Shown here one piece after another: positions 8,626-21,177 of a DNA stretch of 64,000 nt. This DNA comes from CALMBW01 sp963779645. Its GTDB lineage: Bacteria; Actinomycetota; CADDZG01; WHSQ01. The DNA is taken from contig CAVZYX010000005.1 in NCBI GenBank assembly GCA_963779645.1, positions 310,001 through 374,000 on the forward strand, in the 5' to 3' direction. The notes below the pieces were generated by a model, which was not told the origin of the DNA, did not search any database, and saw nothing but the letters and a program-made list of their open reading frames with translations. The position numbers were made by a program, and so were the translations under genes. Each line of letters begins with the position of its first letter. The first letter of the stretch is position 1.

Positions 8626-10776
8626 CTACTTGCTCTCCGGCTCACCACGAACCGTTGCCACGACTTCTTCTGCGATCTTCTTAGGTACCTCTTGATACGA
8701 GTTGAACTGCATGGTGTACGTAGCTCTTCCTTGAGTGCGAGACCGTAGCTCGGTCGCGTAGCCGAACATCTCGGCTAGAGGGACCTGCGCTTTGACGATC
8801 CGGTCTGTACCGCGCTGGTCCATCGCCTCGATCCGTCCACGACGACCCGATAGGTCACCGATGACGTCACCCATGTACTCCTCGGGTGTGACGACCTCGA
8901 CATCGAAGATCGGCTCGAGCAGAACGGGCTTCGCCTTGCGGGCTGCGTCCTTGAACGCCATCGAACCCGCGATCTTGAAGGCCATCTCGGACGAGTCGAC
9001 GTCGTGATAGCTGCCGTCGATGAGTCTGATGCGGATGTCGACCACCGGGTAGCCGGCCATGACGCCGGAAGCCATCGCTTCCTGCACGCCCTGGTCCACC
9101 GAAGGTATGTACTCCTGAGGGATCTTTCCTCCGGTGATCTTGTTGATGAATTCGTAGCCACCGCCAGGACCCGTAGGTTCGATCGCGATCACCACGTGGG
9201 CGTACTGACCCTTACCACCAGTCTGTTTGACGTAGCGAAGGTCGACCTTATCGACAGGATCCGACACGGTTTCCCGGTAGGCGACCTGCGGCTTACCAAC
9301 GTTGGCTCCAACCTTGAACTCGCGGATCAGGCGGTCCACCAGTACCTCGAGGTGAAGTTCGCCCATCCCGGAGATGATCGTCTGTCCGGTCTCTTCATCC
9401 GTGTGGACCCGGAATGTTGGGTCTTCCTCGGAGAGACGTTGCAGGGCGGTCGCCAGTTTCTCGGAGTCGGGCTTGCTCTTCGGCTCGATGGCCACGTCGA
9501 TCACCGGCGTCGGGAAGGTCATCTCCTCGAGCAGGATGGGGTGGCTGGTGTCGCTCAACGTGTCCCCGGTGAGCGTGTGCTTCAGGCCCACCACGGCAAC
9601 GATATCTCCGGTAAATACCGAGTCCATGTCCTCCCGGTGATTCGCGTGCATCTGCAAGACGCGACCGATGCGCTCCTTGCGATCGCGGACCGCATTCAGA
9701 ACCGTCTCACCGGATTTGAGCGTTCCCGAATAAACGCGCAGGTACGTAAGGCGTCCGACGTAGGGGTCACTCATGATCTTGAAGGCGAGAGCCGAGAAAG
9801 GCTCGGAATCGTCGGGCTTGCGGAGTTCGGAGTCGCCATTCACCGGGTTAGTGCCCTCGTATGGGGGCAGATCGATCGGCGAAGGTAGGTACCAGGTGAT
9901 GGAGTCAAGCAGGGGCTGCACGCCTTTGTTCTTGAAAGCGCTCCCACAAAGGATCGGGTTCACCTGGCCTGCAGTGGTCGCCTTGCGAAGAGCTTTGCGG
10001 ATGTCATCCACCGATACGTCTTCGTCGCCGATGAACGCTTCCATGATCGCTTCGTCGTAGTCGGCGAGGCCTTCGATTAGGTCGTGCCGGTACTTGGTGG
10101 CCTCGGCCTTCATCTCGGCGGGGATCTCTTGGTCTTCCCACTCCTCGCCGCGGCCCTCGTCCGGCCAGACATGAGCGTTCATCGTGATGATGTCCACGAC
10201 GCCTTTGAAGTTGTCTTCGCCACCGATCGGCAACTGGATCACAAGTGGGTGGCCGTTGAGGCGATCCTTGATCATGTCAACACAGCGATAGAAGTCCGCA
10301 CCCGTCCGGTCCATCTTGTTGATGAAGCAGATACGCGGGACGTTGTATCGGTCCGCCTGACGCCACACGGTCTCGGACTGAGGCTCGACACCGGCAACGG
10401 CATCGAAAACCGCCACAGCACCATCGAGGACTCGCAGTGAACGCTCGACCTCGACCGTGAAGTCGACGTGGCCGGGCGTGTCGATGATGTTGATCCAGTA
10501 GCCCTTCCACTGGCAGGTGGTCGCAGCCGAGGTGATCGTGATCCCTCGCTCCTGCTCCTGCTCCATCCAGTCCATGACGGCCGCGCCCTCGTGGACCTCG
10601 CCGATCTTGTAGGTACGACCTGTGTAATAGAGGATCCGCTCGGTAGTCGTGGTCTTGCCCGCGTCGATGTGCGCCATGATCCCGATGTTGCGGGTATGGC
10701 TTAGCGGGAATTCACGTATGCCAGAGGCTCCGGCCTTGGAGCTCTGCTTCTTCTCAGCTACGTTCGTCTCTGCCAC
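8626..10776 (-). CDS. fusA: Elongation factor G
   Basis: 716-residue translocase. The N-terminus has AHIDAGKTTTTERILYYTG, DTPGHVDFTVEVERSLRVLDG and NKMDRTGAD (G1, G3, G4). Domains II-V follow, with the domain IV segment GGKGQYAHVVI. It is placed between rpsG and tuf, 14 bases before tuf. Length and motifs are those of translocating EF-G and not a TetM-like protection protein. Confidence 0.98.
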   Translation of the reverse strand: MAETNVAEKKQSSKAGASGIREFPLSHTRNIGIMAHIDAGKTTTTERILYYTGRTYKIGEVHEGAAVMDWMEQEQERGITITSAATTCQWKGYWINIIDTPGHVDFTVEVERSLRVLDGAVAVFDAVAGVEPQSETVWRQADRYNVPRICFINKMDRTGADFYRCVDMIKDRLNGHPLVIQLPIGGEDNFKGVVDIITMNAHVWPDEGRGEEWEDQEIPAEMKAEATKYRHDLIEGLADYDEAIMEAFIGDEDVSVDDIRKALRKATTAGQVNPILCGSAFKNKGVQPLLDSITWYLPSPIDLPPYEGTNPVNGDSELRKPDDSEPFSALAFKIMSDPYVGRLTYLRVYSGTLKSGETVLNAVRDRKERIGRVLQMHANHREDMDSVFTGDIVAVVGLKHTLTGDTLSDTSHPILLEEMTFPTPVIDVAIEPKSKPDSEKLATALQRLSEEDPTFRVHTDEETGQTIISGMGELHLEVLVDRLIREFKVGANVGKPQVAYRETVSDPVDKVDLRYVKQTGGKGQYAHVVIAIEPTGPGGGYEFINKITGGKIPQEYIPSVDQGVQEAMASGVMAGYPVVDIRIRLIDGSYHDVDSSEMAFKIAGSMAFKDAARKAKPVLLEPIFDVEVVTPEEYMGDVIGDLSGRRGRIEAMDQRGTDRIVKAQVPLAEMFGYATELRSRTQGRATYTMQFNSYQEVPKKIAEEVVATVRGEPESK

Positions 10777-10797
10777 TTACCTCTTCCGTTCGTTTCT

Positions 10798-11268
10798 CTA
10801 CCAGCGGTAATGAGCGAAGGCCTTGTTGGCCTCGGCCATCTTGTGCATGTCTTCACGGCGCTTGACCGCCGAGCCTGTGCCGCCCGACGCATCCAAGATC
10901 TCGCCTGCTAACCGGTCCGCCATGCTCCGTTCGCGACGCTTGCGCGAGAACGTGACGAGCCAACGGATGGCCAGGGTCTGGCCACGGCGAGCCTGAACTT
11001 CGACGGGAACCTGGTAGGTCGCACCACCGACACGGCGTGAGCGAACCTCCAGCAGCGGCTTGATGTTGTCGATCGCCTTCTTGAGAACCGGGAGTGGGTC
11101 TTTACCGGTCTTGTCGCCGACCATCGCCAGCGCGTCGTACACGATCTTCTCGGAAAGGCTCTTCTTGCCTCGCGTCATGATCCGGTTCTGGATCTGAGTG
11201 ACGAGGAGCGAGGAATAGATCGGATCTACGAGAAGCTCTCTGCGCTCAGCTGCTCCACGGCGAGGCAT
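10798..11268 (-). CDS. rpsG: 30S ribosomal protein S7
   Basis: 156-residue 30S head organiser, beginning MPRRGAAERRELLVDPIYSS and ending NKAFAHYRW. It contains PLLEVRSRRVGGATYQVPVEV. The ATG overlaps the rpsL stop (TGATG), indicating coupled translation. Confidence 0.97.
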   Translation of the reverse strand: MPRRGAAERRELLVDPIYSSLLVTQIQNRIMTRGKKSLSEKIVYDALAMVGDKTGKDPLPVLKKAIDNIKPLLEVRSRRVGGATYQVPVEVQARRGQTLAIRWLVTFSRKRRERSMADRLAGEILDASGGTGSAVKRREDMHKMAEANKAFAHYRW

Positions 11269-11648
11269 CAGGCACCTCCTGCCGGCTTCTTGGCTCCGTA
11301 ACGAGAGCGGGACTGAACCCGATCCCGGACACCGGCTGTGTCTAGGGAGCCGCGGATGATCTTGTAACGAACACCGGGAAGGTCTTTCACACGGCCACCA
11401 CGCACGAGCACGATCGAGTGCTCCTGGAGGTTGTGGCCGATGCCTGGGATGTAGGCAGTGATCTCGATACCAGAGGTGAGACGCACACGAGCAACCTTGC
11501 GCAGAGCGGAGTTGGGTTTCTTAGGAGTAGTCGTGTACACGCGCGTACAGACACCACGCCGCTGCGGCGATCCCTTGAGGGCCGGCGACTTCGACTTTTC
11601 CTTCTTGCTACGCCGGCCTTGCCTGACCAGCTGCTGGATAGTCGGCAC
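11268..11648 (-). CDS. rpsL: 30S ribosomal protein S12
   Basis: 126-residue decoding-centre protein and first gene of the superoperon. Signatures are VYTTTPKKPNSALRKVARVRL, IPGIGHNLQEHS and GGRVKDLPGVRYKIIRG. The lysines altered in streptomycin resistance are wild type. The start is GTG at 11648 (MPTIQQLVRQG), preceded by AGGAGGAG at good spacing; the longer in-frame reading has no ribosome site. Confidence 0.96.
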   Translation of the reverse strand: MPTIQQLVRQGRRSKKEKSKSPALKGSPQRRGVCTRVYTTTPKKPNSALRKVARVRLTSGIEITAYIPGIGHNLQEHSIVLVRGGRVKDLPGVRYKIIRGSLDTAGVRDRVQSRSRYGAKKPAGGA

Positions 11649-11662
11649 TGAATCTTCTCCTC

Positions 11663-11742
11663 CTGCCCGGACATGGTCGTGTCCGAACACCATCTCAGCC
11701 CGGCTCGCACCGGGACATCTGTCGAACCCTCAGGGTTCGCAT
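11663..11742 (-). promoter_or_regulatory. Structured leader of the str superoperon (three hairpins)
   Basis: Three short stem-loops lie just upstream of the rpsL ribosome site: CGGACA/TGTCCG (668-685), CCCGG/CCGGG (699-714) and CGAACC/GGTTCG (723-739). No U-tract follows any of them. They could protect the RNA or regulate translation of rpsL; no known leader family is recognised. Confidence 0.4.
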
Positions 11743-12019
11743 CTCACCTCTATGGGACTCGCGGCGCATGCTGCGACCGAGACCTTTTCTCCGAGTGGGC
11801 CGAGAGATAGGTGTGACCGTGTGGTCTGTTGACCTCCGGTCCCTCCCGGCGACTCTGACGTTCGGCGATCTACCCCGACTCCGACGGTTCCCGGGGTCAA
11901 CCAGGCCTGTCGAAGCTCACCGAACTCGGGTTGCTTCTTGGCGATTCGGGCTCAGATTTCGAGCCGGCGCGCCCTGTCGGGCACGCGTAGCGCCCGCCGA
12001 TAGGCAGGCGCGACGGGCA

Positions 12020-12048
12020 AGGATAAGCGCGCATCAACACCCGGTCAA
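12020..12048 (-). promoter_or_regulatory. Promoter of the rpsL superoperon
   Basis: On the minus strand a -35 TTGACC (12048-12043), a 17-base spacer and a -10 TATCCT (12025-12020) match a housekeeping actinobacterial promoter. Transcription would begin near 12013, leaving about 365 nt of leader before the rpsL GTG. The rest of 11743-12019 shows some GC-rich hairpins (for example GCCTGCC/GGCGGGC on the minus strand) but no gene. Confidence 0.6.
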
Positions 12049-12069
12049 ACGGGAGGGCACAGCGAGTAG

Positions 12070-12408
12070 TTAGGCGCTTCGACGATCTCCGCGACGACGC
12101 TCTACGGTCACTTGAGCGGCCGTTCTCCGCTCGGCGAATCGGCGACGGTCGGCCGCTCTCCGGTCGTAGCCGGGGATGATCGCGTAGCCTTCGGCGCTTC
12201 GAGGCTTCAGGGCACCGACCGCGGGGGGAAGAGCCTCTACGGGTGCTTGCGGAGCAAGAGGTGCCTCGCGGTAGCGGATACGTCCCGAGCTGGTGACCTC
12301 AACGGGCTCACCGGTCAATAGAGCAAGGCCGTCGGGGTCCTTACGGCGGAGATAGGCGCGCACTCCAAGCCAACCGAGCCAGATCAAGATGATGAAGATC
12401 GCAAACAT
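12070..12408 (-). CDS. Small membrane-anchored protein of unknown function
   Basis: 112 residues. An N-terminal hydrophobic helix (about residues 2-16, FAIFIILIWLGWLGV) is followed by a positively charged stretch and a long hydrophilic tail. The tail ends in a very Arg-rich segment with the pattern RRxxDRRR and ERRRGDRR. I recognise no family. GGGGAG eight bases upstream of the ATG supports the start. It lies between the rpoC terminator and the str promoter, on the same strand. Confidence 0.7.
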   Translation of the reverse strand: MFAIFIILIWLGWLGVRAYLRRKDPDGLALLTGEPVEVTSSGRIRYREAPLAPQAPVEALPPAVGALKPRSAEGYAIIPGYDRRAADRRRFAERRTAAQVTVERRRGDRRSA

Positions 12409-12483
12409 GTCCAGAACTCCCCGTTCGCCTTACTTTCTATCCTTTTGGGATTAGGCGCCTGGGGGCCGAATCCTCCCCAAGAG

Positions 12484-12516
12484 AAAGAGGCCCCCGTTCC
12501 CGGGGGCCTCTTCTTT
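12484..12516 (-). terminator. Intrinsic terminator after rpoC
   Basis: A 10-bp perfect stem, GAGGCCCCCG/CGGGGGCCTC (12487-12496 and 12501-12510), with a four-base loop. On the minus strand it is followed by a T-rich run. It starts about 14 bases past the rpoC stop. Confidence 0.85.
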
Positions 12517-12529
12517 GCACTTTGTGGAG

Positions 12530-16477
<3,948 letters not shown>

Positions 16478-16479
16478 TA

Positions 16480-19400
16480 CTAGACCTCCTCGACGGAAGA
16501 CGGTTCGCGGCGGGACAGATCGATGCCAAGTTCCTCCGCAGTGCGGAAGATGTCTTCATCGATCTCCTTCATCTCGATCTCCTCGCCCTCGGCCGAGAGA
16601 ACCTCGACGTTCAGACAGAGGGACTGCATCTCTTTGATCAATACCTTGAAGCTCTCCGGGATCCCAGGTTCGGGGATGTTCTCGCCCTTGACGATGGCCT
16701 CGTAGACCTTCACGCGACCGAGCACGTCGTCGGACTTGATCGTCAGGAGCTCCTGCAGGCAGTAGGCCGCGCCGTATGCCTCGAGCGCCCAGACCTCCAT
16801 CTCACCGAACCTCTGACCACCGAACTGAGCCTTACCACCCAGAGGCTGCTGGGTGATCATCGAGTAAGGACCCGTGGAACGAGCGTGGATCTTGTCGTCC
16901 ACCAGGTGGCTCAACTTCAGGATGTACATGTACCCAACGGTGATCGCATTGTCGTATGGCTCACCTGAGCGACCGTCGTAAAGCACCGCCTTGCCGAGCT
17001 CGTTCGTCAGCGGGTACTCGGACTTGCGCTTCGTGACCTTCGACAGTGCGTCGAGGATCTCGGTGTCTTTGGCGCCATCGAACACCGGGGTGGAAGTGAA
17101 GATCGGTGTTTCGTCGCGCCACTTGCCGGGCTCGATCGCGCGATCGGCGTCTTCCCAGTGCAGCTTGGCTGCCCAGCCGAGGTGCGTTTCGAGCACCTGG
17201 CCGATGTTCATACGGGAAGGCACACCCATCGGGTTCAAGATGATGTCGACCGGGGTTCCATCCGGCAGGAACGGCATGTCCTGCTCCGGAAGGATCTTGG
17301 AGATGACACCTTTGTTCCCGTGACGGCCTGCAAGCTTGTCGCCCTCAGAGATCTTGCGCTTCTGGGCAACGAAGACACGCACCAGCTCGTTCACGCCGGG
17401 AGGAAGCTCGTCACCGGAGTCACGCGAGAACTCGCGGACACCGATCACTTTTCCGGACTCGCCGTGCGGCATCTTCAGCGAAGTGTCACGCACCTCGCGT
17501 GCCTTCTCACCGAAGATGGCTCGGAGCAAACGCTCTTCCGGCGTGAGCTCGGTCTCACCTTTGGGGGTGACTTTTCCGACGAGCACATCGCCTGGGTCAA
17601 CCTCTGCACCAACACGGATGATGCCGCGCTCGTCCAGGTCGGCGAGGACCTCTTCCGAAACGTTGGGGATGTCCCGAGTGATCTCCTCGGCCCCCAGCTT
17701 CGTGTCACGGGCGTCGACCTCGTACTCCTCGATGTGGATCGAGGTGAGGATGTCGTCCTTGACAAGGCGCTCGGACAGGATGATGGCGTCCTCGAAGTTG
17801 TAGCCCTCCCAGCTCATGAAAGCCACGAGCAGGTTGGCGCCTAGAGCAAGCTCACCGGCGTCGGTGGAGGGACCGTCGGCGAGGATGTCGCCTTTGCTGA
17901 CCTTGTCGCCTTCGCGCACGATCGGTCGCTGGTTGATGCAGGTTGACTGGTTGCTGCGACGGTACTTGTCGAGCTTAAGGAACGTGCGGTCGTTACCACG
18001 GGTCAACAAGATGTGATCCGCGGAAACCTCTTCGATCGTCCCGTCGTGCGGAGCGATGACCACGTCGCCGGAGTCCACCGCGACACGGAATTCGAGTCCT
18101 GTACCAACGATCGGAGCCTGCGGCTTAAGAAGAGGAACGGCCTGACGCTGCATGTTCGCGCCCATAAGGGCACGGTTCGCGTCGTCATGCTCGAGGAACG
18201 GGATACAGGCCGCCGCCACAGAAACGATCTGCTTCGGCGACACGTCCATGTAATCGACCTCGGAGGCCTCTACGTTGTCGACCTCGTTGTTGCGGCCACG
18301 AACCAGCACCTTGTCGCCGATGAAGTTGCCTTTGTCATCGATCAGAGCGTTGGCCTGAGCGATGATCTTCCGGTTCTCTTCGTCGGCCGTCAGGTAGGCG
18401 ATCTCTTCAGTCGCACGACCCTTCTTGACGATCCGGTAAGGAGTTTCGATGAACCCGTACCGGTTGAGACGCGCGTAGCTCGACAGCGACCCGATCAATC
18501 CGATGTTCGGACCTTCCGGGGTTTCGATCGGACACATACGGCCGTAGTGACTTGAGTGAACGTCACGAACCTCGAAGCCTGCGCGCTCACGCGACAGACC
18601 ACCGGGACCAAGGGCCGACAGACGTCGCCTGTGGGTCAAACCCGTAAGCGGGTTGGTCTGGTCCATGAACTGGCTCAGCTGGCTGGACCCGAAGAACTCC
18701 TTGATCGACGCAACCACGGGCCGGATGTTGATCAGCGTCTGAGGCGTGATGGCCTCGACGTCCTGCGTCGTCATGCGCTCGCGCACGACACGCTCCATCC
18801 GTGAGAAGCCCACGCGGATCTGGTTCTGGATCAACTCGCCGACCGAGCGGATACGACGGTTACCGAAGTGGTCGATGTCGTCGGTCTCGGTCTCGAGATC
18901 GCCGGCATGCAGACGAACCATGTAGCGGATCGTCTCGAGGATGTCCTCCTTGCGGAGCACCATCCCGGCATCATCGATGCCCTTCTCGTTGTATTCGAAG
19001 CCGAGCTTTTTGTTGACCTTGTAACGACCCACTCGGGCCAGGTCGTAACGCTTGTGATTGAAGAAGAGGTTGTCGATCAGGGTTCGCGCCGACTCGACGG
19101 TCGGAGGCTCGCCCGGACGAAGCTTGCGGTAGATGTCGATCAAGGCGTCTTCTTCGGTCTGGATCGCGTCACGCTCGAGCGTTATAGCGATCGACTCAGC
19201 TCCATCGAACAGGGCGAGGATGTCCTCATCGCCTCCGTAGCCGAGGGCCTTGAGCAGAACGGTCACGTTCTGGCGCCGCTTGCGATCGATCCTGACGCCG
19301 ACGGTGTCGCGCTTGTCCGTCTCGAACTCGAGCCAGGCACCGCGAGCCGGGATGATCTTGCAGTCGAAGATGTCCTTGTCAGACGTCTTGTCGATGCTCT

Positions 19401-19824
19401 TCCCGAAGTAGACACCGGGAGAACGCACGAGCTGCGAAACGACGACACGCTCGGTTCCATTGATGATGAAGGTGCCTTTGACGGTCATCATCGGGAAATC
19501 CCCCATGAAGACGGTCTGCTCCTTGATCTCTCCGGTTTCCTTATTGATGAAAGCGGAGGTGACGAAGAGCGGGCGGGAGAAGGTCATGTCCTTCTCTTTG
19601 CACTCGTCTTCGTCGAATTTGGGGTCCTCGAACTTGTGACTGAGGAACTGCAGAGCGAGGTTTCCCGTGAAGTCTTCGATCGGGCTGATCTCTTTGAGGG
19701 TCTCGCCGAGACCTTCGTTAAGGAACCACTCGAAGGATTCCTTCTGTACTGAGATCAGGTTAGGCGGGGGGAGCACTTCGGTGAGCTTGGCGAAAGAACG
19801 GCGTTCGCGCAGCGCGTTAGACAA
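16480..19824 (-). CDS. rpoB: DNA-directed RNA polymerase subunit beta
   Basis: 1114 residues. The rifampicin-binding region reads SSQLSQFMDQTNPLTGLTHR then RRLSALGPGGLSRERAG, with the sensitive-type D, H and S at the common resistance positions. Later blocks include KMPHGESGKVIGV and GRHGNKGVISKI, and the C-terminal GGKAQFGGQRFGEMEVWALEA. The start is TTG at 19824, four bases after AGGAGG. It is cotranscribed with rpoC from the promoter at 19969-19997 and is not linked to rplJL here: a plus-strand gene and a bidirectional terminator lie between. Confidence 0.98.
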   Translation of the reverse strand: MSNALRERRSFAKLTEVLPPPNLISVQKESFEWFLNEGLGETLKEISPIEDFTGNLALQFLSHKFEDPKFDEDECKEKDMTFSRPLFVTSAFINKETGEIKEQTVFMGDFPMMTVKGTFIINGTERVVVSQLVRSPGVYFGKSIDKTSDKDIFDCKIIPARGAWLEFETDKRDTVGVRIDRKRRQNVTVLLKALGYGGDEDILALFDGAESIAITLERDAIQTEEDALIDIYRKLRPGEPPTVESARTLIDNLFFNHKRYDLARVGRYKVNKKLGFEYNEKGIDDAGMVLRKEDILETIRYMVRLHAGDLETETDDIDHFGNRRIRSVGELIQNQIRVGFSRMERVVRERMTTQDVEAITPQTLINIRPVVASIKEFFGSSQLSQFMDQTNPLTGLTHRRRLSALGPGGLSRERAGFEVRDVHSSHYGRMCPIETPEGPNIGLIGSLSSYARLNRYGFIETPYRIVKKGRATEEIAYLTADEENRKIIAQANALIDDKGNFIGDKVLVRGRNNEVDNVEASEVDYMDVSPKQIVSVAAACIPFLEHDDANRALMGANMQRQAVPLLKPQAPIVGTGLEFRVAVDSGDVVIAPHDGTIEEVSADHILLTRGNDRTFLKLDKYRRSNQSTCINQRPIVREGDKVSKGDILADGPSTDAGELALGANLLVAFMSWEGYNFEDAIILSERLVKDDILTSIHIEEYEVDARDTKLGAEEITRDIPNVSEEVLADLDERGIIRVGAEVDPGDVLVGKVTPKGETELTPEERLLRAIFGEKAREVRDTSLKMPHGESGKVIGVREFSRDSGDELPPGVNELVRVFVAQKRKISEGDKLAGRHGNKGVISKILPEQDMPFLPDGTPVDIILNPMGVPSRMNIGQVLETHLGWAAKLHWEDADRAIEPGKWRDETPIFTSTPVFDGAKDTEILDALSKVTKRKSEYPLTNELGKAVLYDGRSGEPYDNAITVGYMYILKLSHLVDDKIHARSTGPYSMITQQPLGGKAQFGGQRFGEMEVWALEAYGAAYCLQELLTIKSDDVLGRVKVYEAIVKGENIPEPGIPESFKVLIKEMQSLCLNVEVLSAEGEEIEMKEIDEDIFRTAEELGIDLSRREPSSVEEV

Positions 19825-19968
19825 CTTGCCTCCTGATATCGCTGGCCAATCCGGGGCGGGGATACATGCCGAGGAGTGCCCCTTTCATCTCCCCAGCCCC
19901 CAACCGGCACGCTTTGGGCGGTTCTTAGCCGCGCGACAGAGCGCAGAGCGCGTTTGGGTGGACAGGTG

Positions 19969-19997
19969 ATTGTAGGCCCGTACGCGGGTTACGTCAA
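19969..19997 (-). promoter_or_regulatory. rpoBC promoter
   Basis: Minus-strand TTGACG (19997-19992), a 17-base spacer and TACAAT (19974-19969), a near-consensus housekeeping promoter. The start would be near 19962, giving a leader of about 137 nt to the rpoB TTG. The remaining intergenic DNA up to 20174 contains nothing else I can name. Confidence 0.65.
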
Positions 19998-20174
19998 CAA
20001 CCGGGGTCTCCGGTCGTGACTAGCGAGGTATTCGGGACCTCTTCAAGAGGCTGTGGGCAGGTTAATCCCCAGTTGGTGTCAGGTCAATCCTAGATTCGCG
20101 GAGGTGCTTGCTTCGGTGGCGGTAGGAGGCGCAGGCTGAGGGCAGGGATTGCGGTTCGACCAAGGGAGGTTCGG

Positions 20175-20717
20175 ATGGCAACGGAAGCTCGAACGACCAG
20201 CACGGGAACGATAGGCACGCCAACCCAATGGACGATGGTTCTGCTGACCATGTCCTGGCTGGCGGGAGTGATCGGTAGCTTCCTTGATGAGGGAGCGGAT
20301 GGGCAGGTGCTGCTCTACTCGTTAGCAGCGATGGGCGGGGCTGGAGCAGGCGCTCTACTCGCGGCTCGGCACCTCCGCGCCGGACGTGATCTTGCCGCCG
20401 CCGGCTTCATCGGCATGGTTGCGTGGTCTCTTGCTAGCTCGGTGGCCGGCTACACAGGTGACGGCAGCACGGCTGTTGGGGTATCGCTCTCGGTCCTGGT
20501 ACTTCCGGGGATGCTCCTCATCGCGGCGCAGGACTGGTCTCCGATTTGGACGCGTGGCGCCGCTGCTGTGGCCGGCATTGCCTTTGCCATATGGGGCTAC
20601 AAGTACCTGCTCGGCGACGACGTGCCCGACATCGAGTCCCCGATCATCATGGTGGCCTACTTCGCGTTTGCGGTCGCTTCGATCGGCTGGACCCTGACGG
20701 TTCGCTCCGAAGGCTGA
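20175..20717 (+). CDS. Multi-pass membrane protein, unknown
   Basis: 180 residues with five or six hydrophobic helices (roughly residues 19-36, 46-65, 74-92, 99-118, 128-143, 157-176) and short loops. No family motif is recognised. A short hydrophilic Thr-rich N-terminus precedes the first helix. GGGAGG nearly seven bases before the ATG supports the start. It is the only plus-strand gene between rpoB and rplL, and it ends at a shared terminator. Confidence 0.75.
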   Translation: MATEARTTSTGTIGTPTQWTMVLLTMSWLAGVIGSFLDEGADGQVLLYSLAAMGGAGAGALLAARHLRAGRDLAAAGFIGMVAWSLASSVAGYTGDGSTAVGVSLSVLVLPGMLLIAAQDWSPIWTRGAAAVAGIAFAIWGYKYLLGDDVPDIESPIIMVAYFAFAVASIGWTLTVRSEG

Positions 20718-20730
20718 CTCTTCTGAAATA

Positions 20731-20761
20731 AAAAAAGGGCCCCCCTCGGGGGCCCTTTTTT
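20731..20761. terminator. Bidirectional intrinsic terminator
   Basis: AAAAAAGGGCCCCC and GGGGGCCCTTTTTT form a 14-bp perfect inverted repeat around a 3-base loop, with A-tract and T-tract on either side. It serves both the plus-strand membrane gene and the converging rplL. Confidence 0.92.
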
Positions 20762-20775
20762 GCTCTCGCTCTTTA

Positions 20776-21174
20776 CTACTTGAGTTCCACCGTTGCGCCG
20801 GCACCCTCGAGCTGTGCCTTGGCAGCGTCGGCCTGCTCCTTGTTGACCTTCTCGAGGACGGGCTTGGGAGCGCCGTCCACCAGATCTTTGGCCTCTTTCA
20901 GACCGAGGCTCGTAAGCGCACGGACCTCTTTGATGACCTGGATCTTCTTGTCTCCGGCTCCGGTGAGAACGACATCGAACTCGTCCTGCTCCTCGGCAGC
21001 GCCACCGGCGTCGCCCCCACCGCCACCGGCAGGGCCGGCAGCAACGGCTACGGGAGCCGCGGCAGAAACACCGAACTTCTCTTCGAATGCCTTAACGAAC
21101 TCACTGAGTTCGAGAACGGTCCAACCGGCGACCGCTTCGAGTACGTCATCTTGGCTGAGCGTCTTGGTTGCCAT
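20776..21174 (-). CDS. rplL: 50S ribosomal protein L7/L12
   Basis: 132-residue stalk protein that recruits translational GTPases. It has an N-terminal dimerisation helix (ELSEFVKAFEEKFGV), an Ala/Gly hinge, and a C-terminal domain EFDVVLTGAGDKKIQVIKEVRALTSLGLKEAKDLV. Three bases downstream of rplJ, and transcription ends at the hairpin at 20731-20761. Confidence 0.97.
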   Translation of the reverse strand: MATKTLSQDDVLEAVAGWTVLELSEFVKAFEEKFGVSAAAPVAVAAGPAGGGGGDAGGAAEEQDEFDVVLTGAGDKKIQVIKEVRALTSLGLKEAKDLVDGAPKPVLEKVNKEQADAAKAQLEGAGATVELK

Positions 21175-21177
21175 CTC

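Noticed and set aside
12438..12443. Plus-strand TATCCT near the rpoC terminator as a promoter
   Set aside because: No -35 at the right distance and no plus-strand gene downstream.
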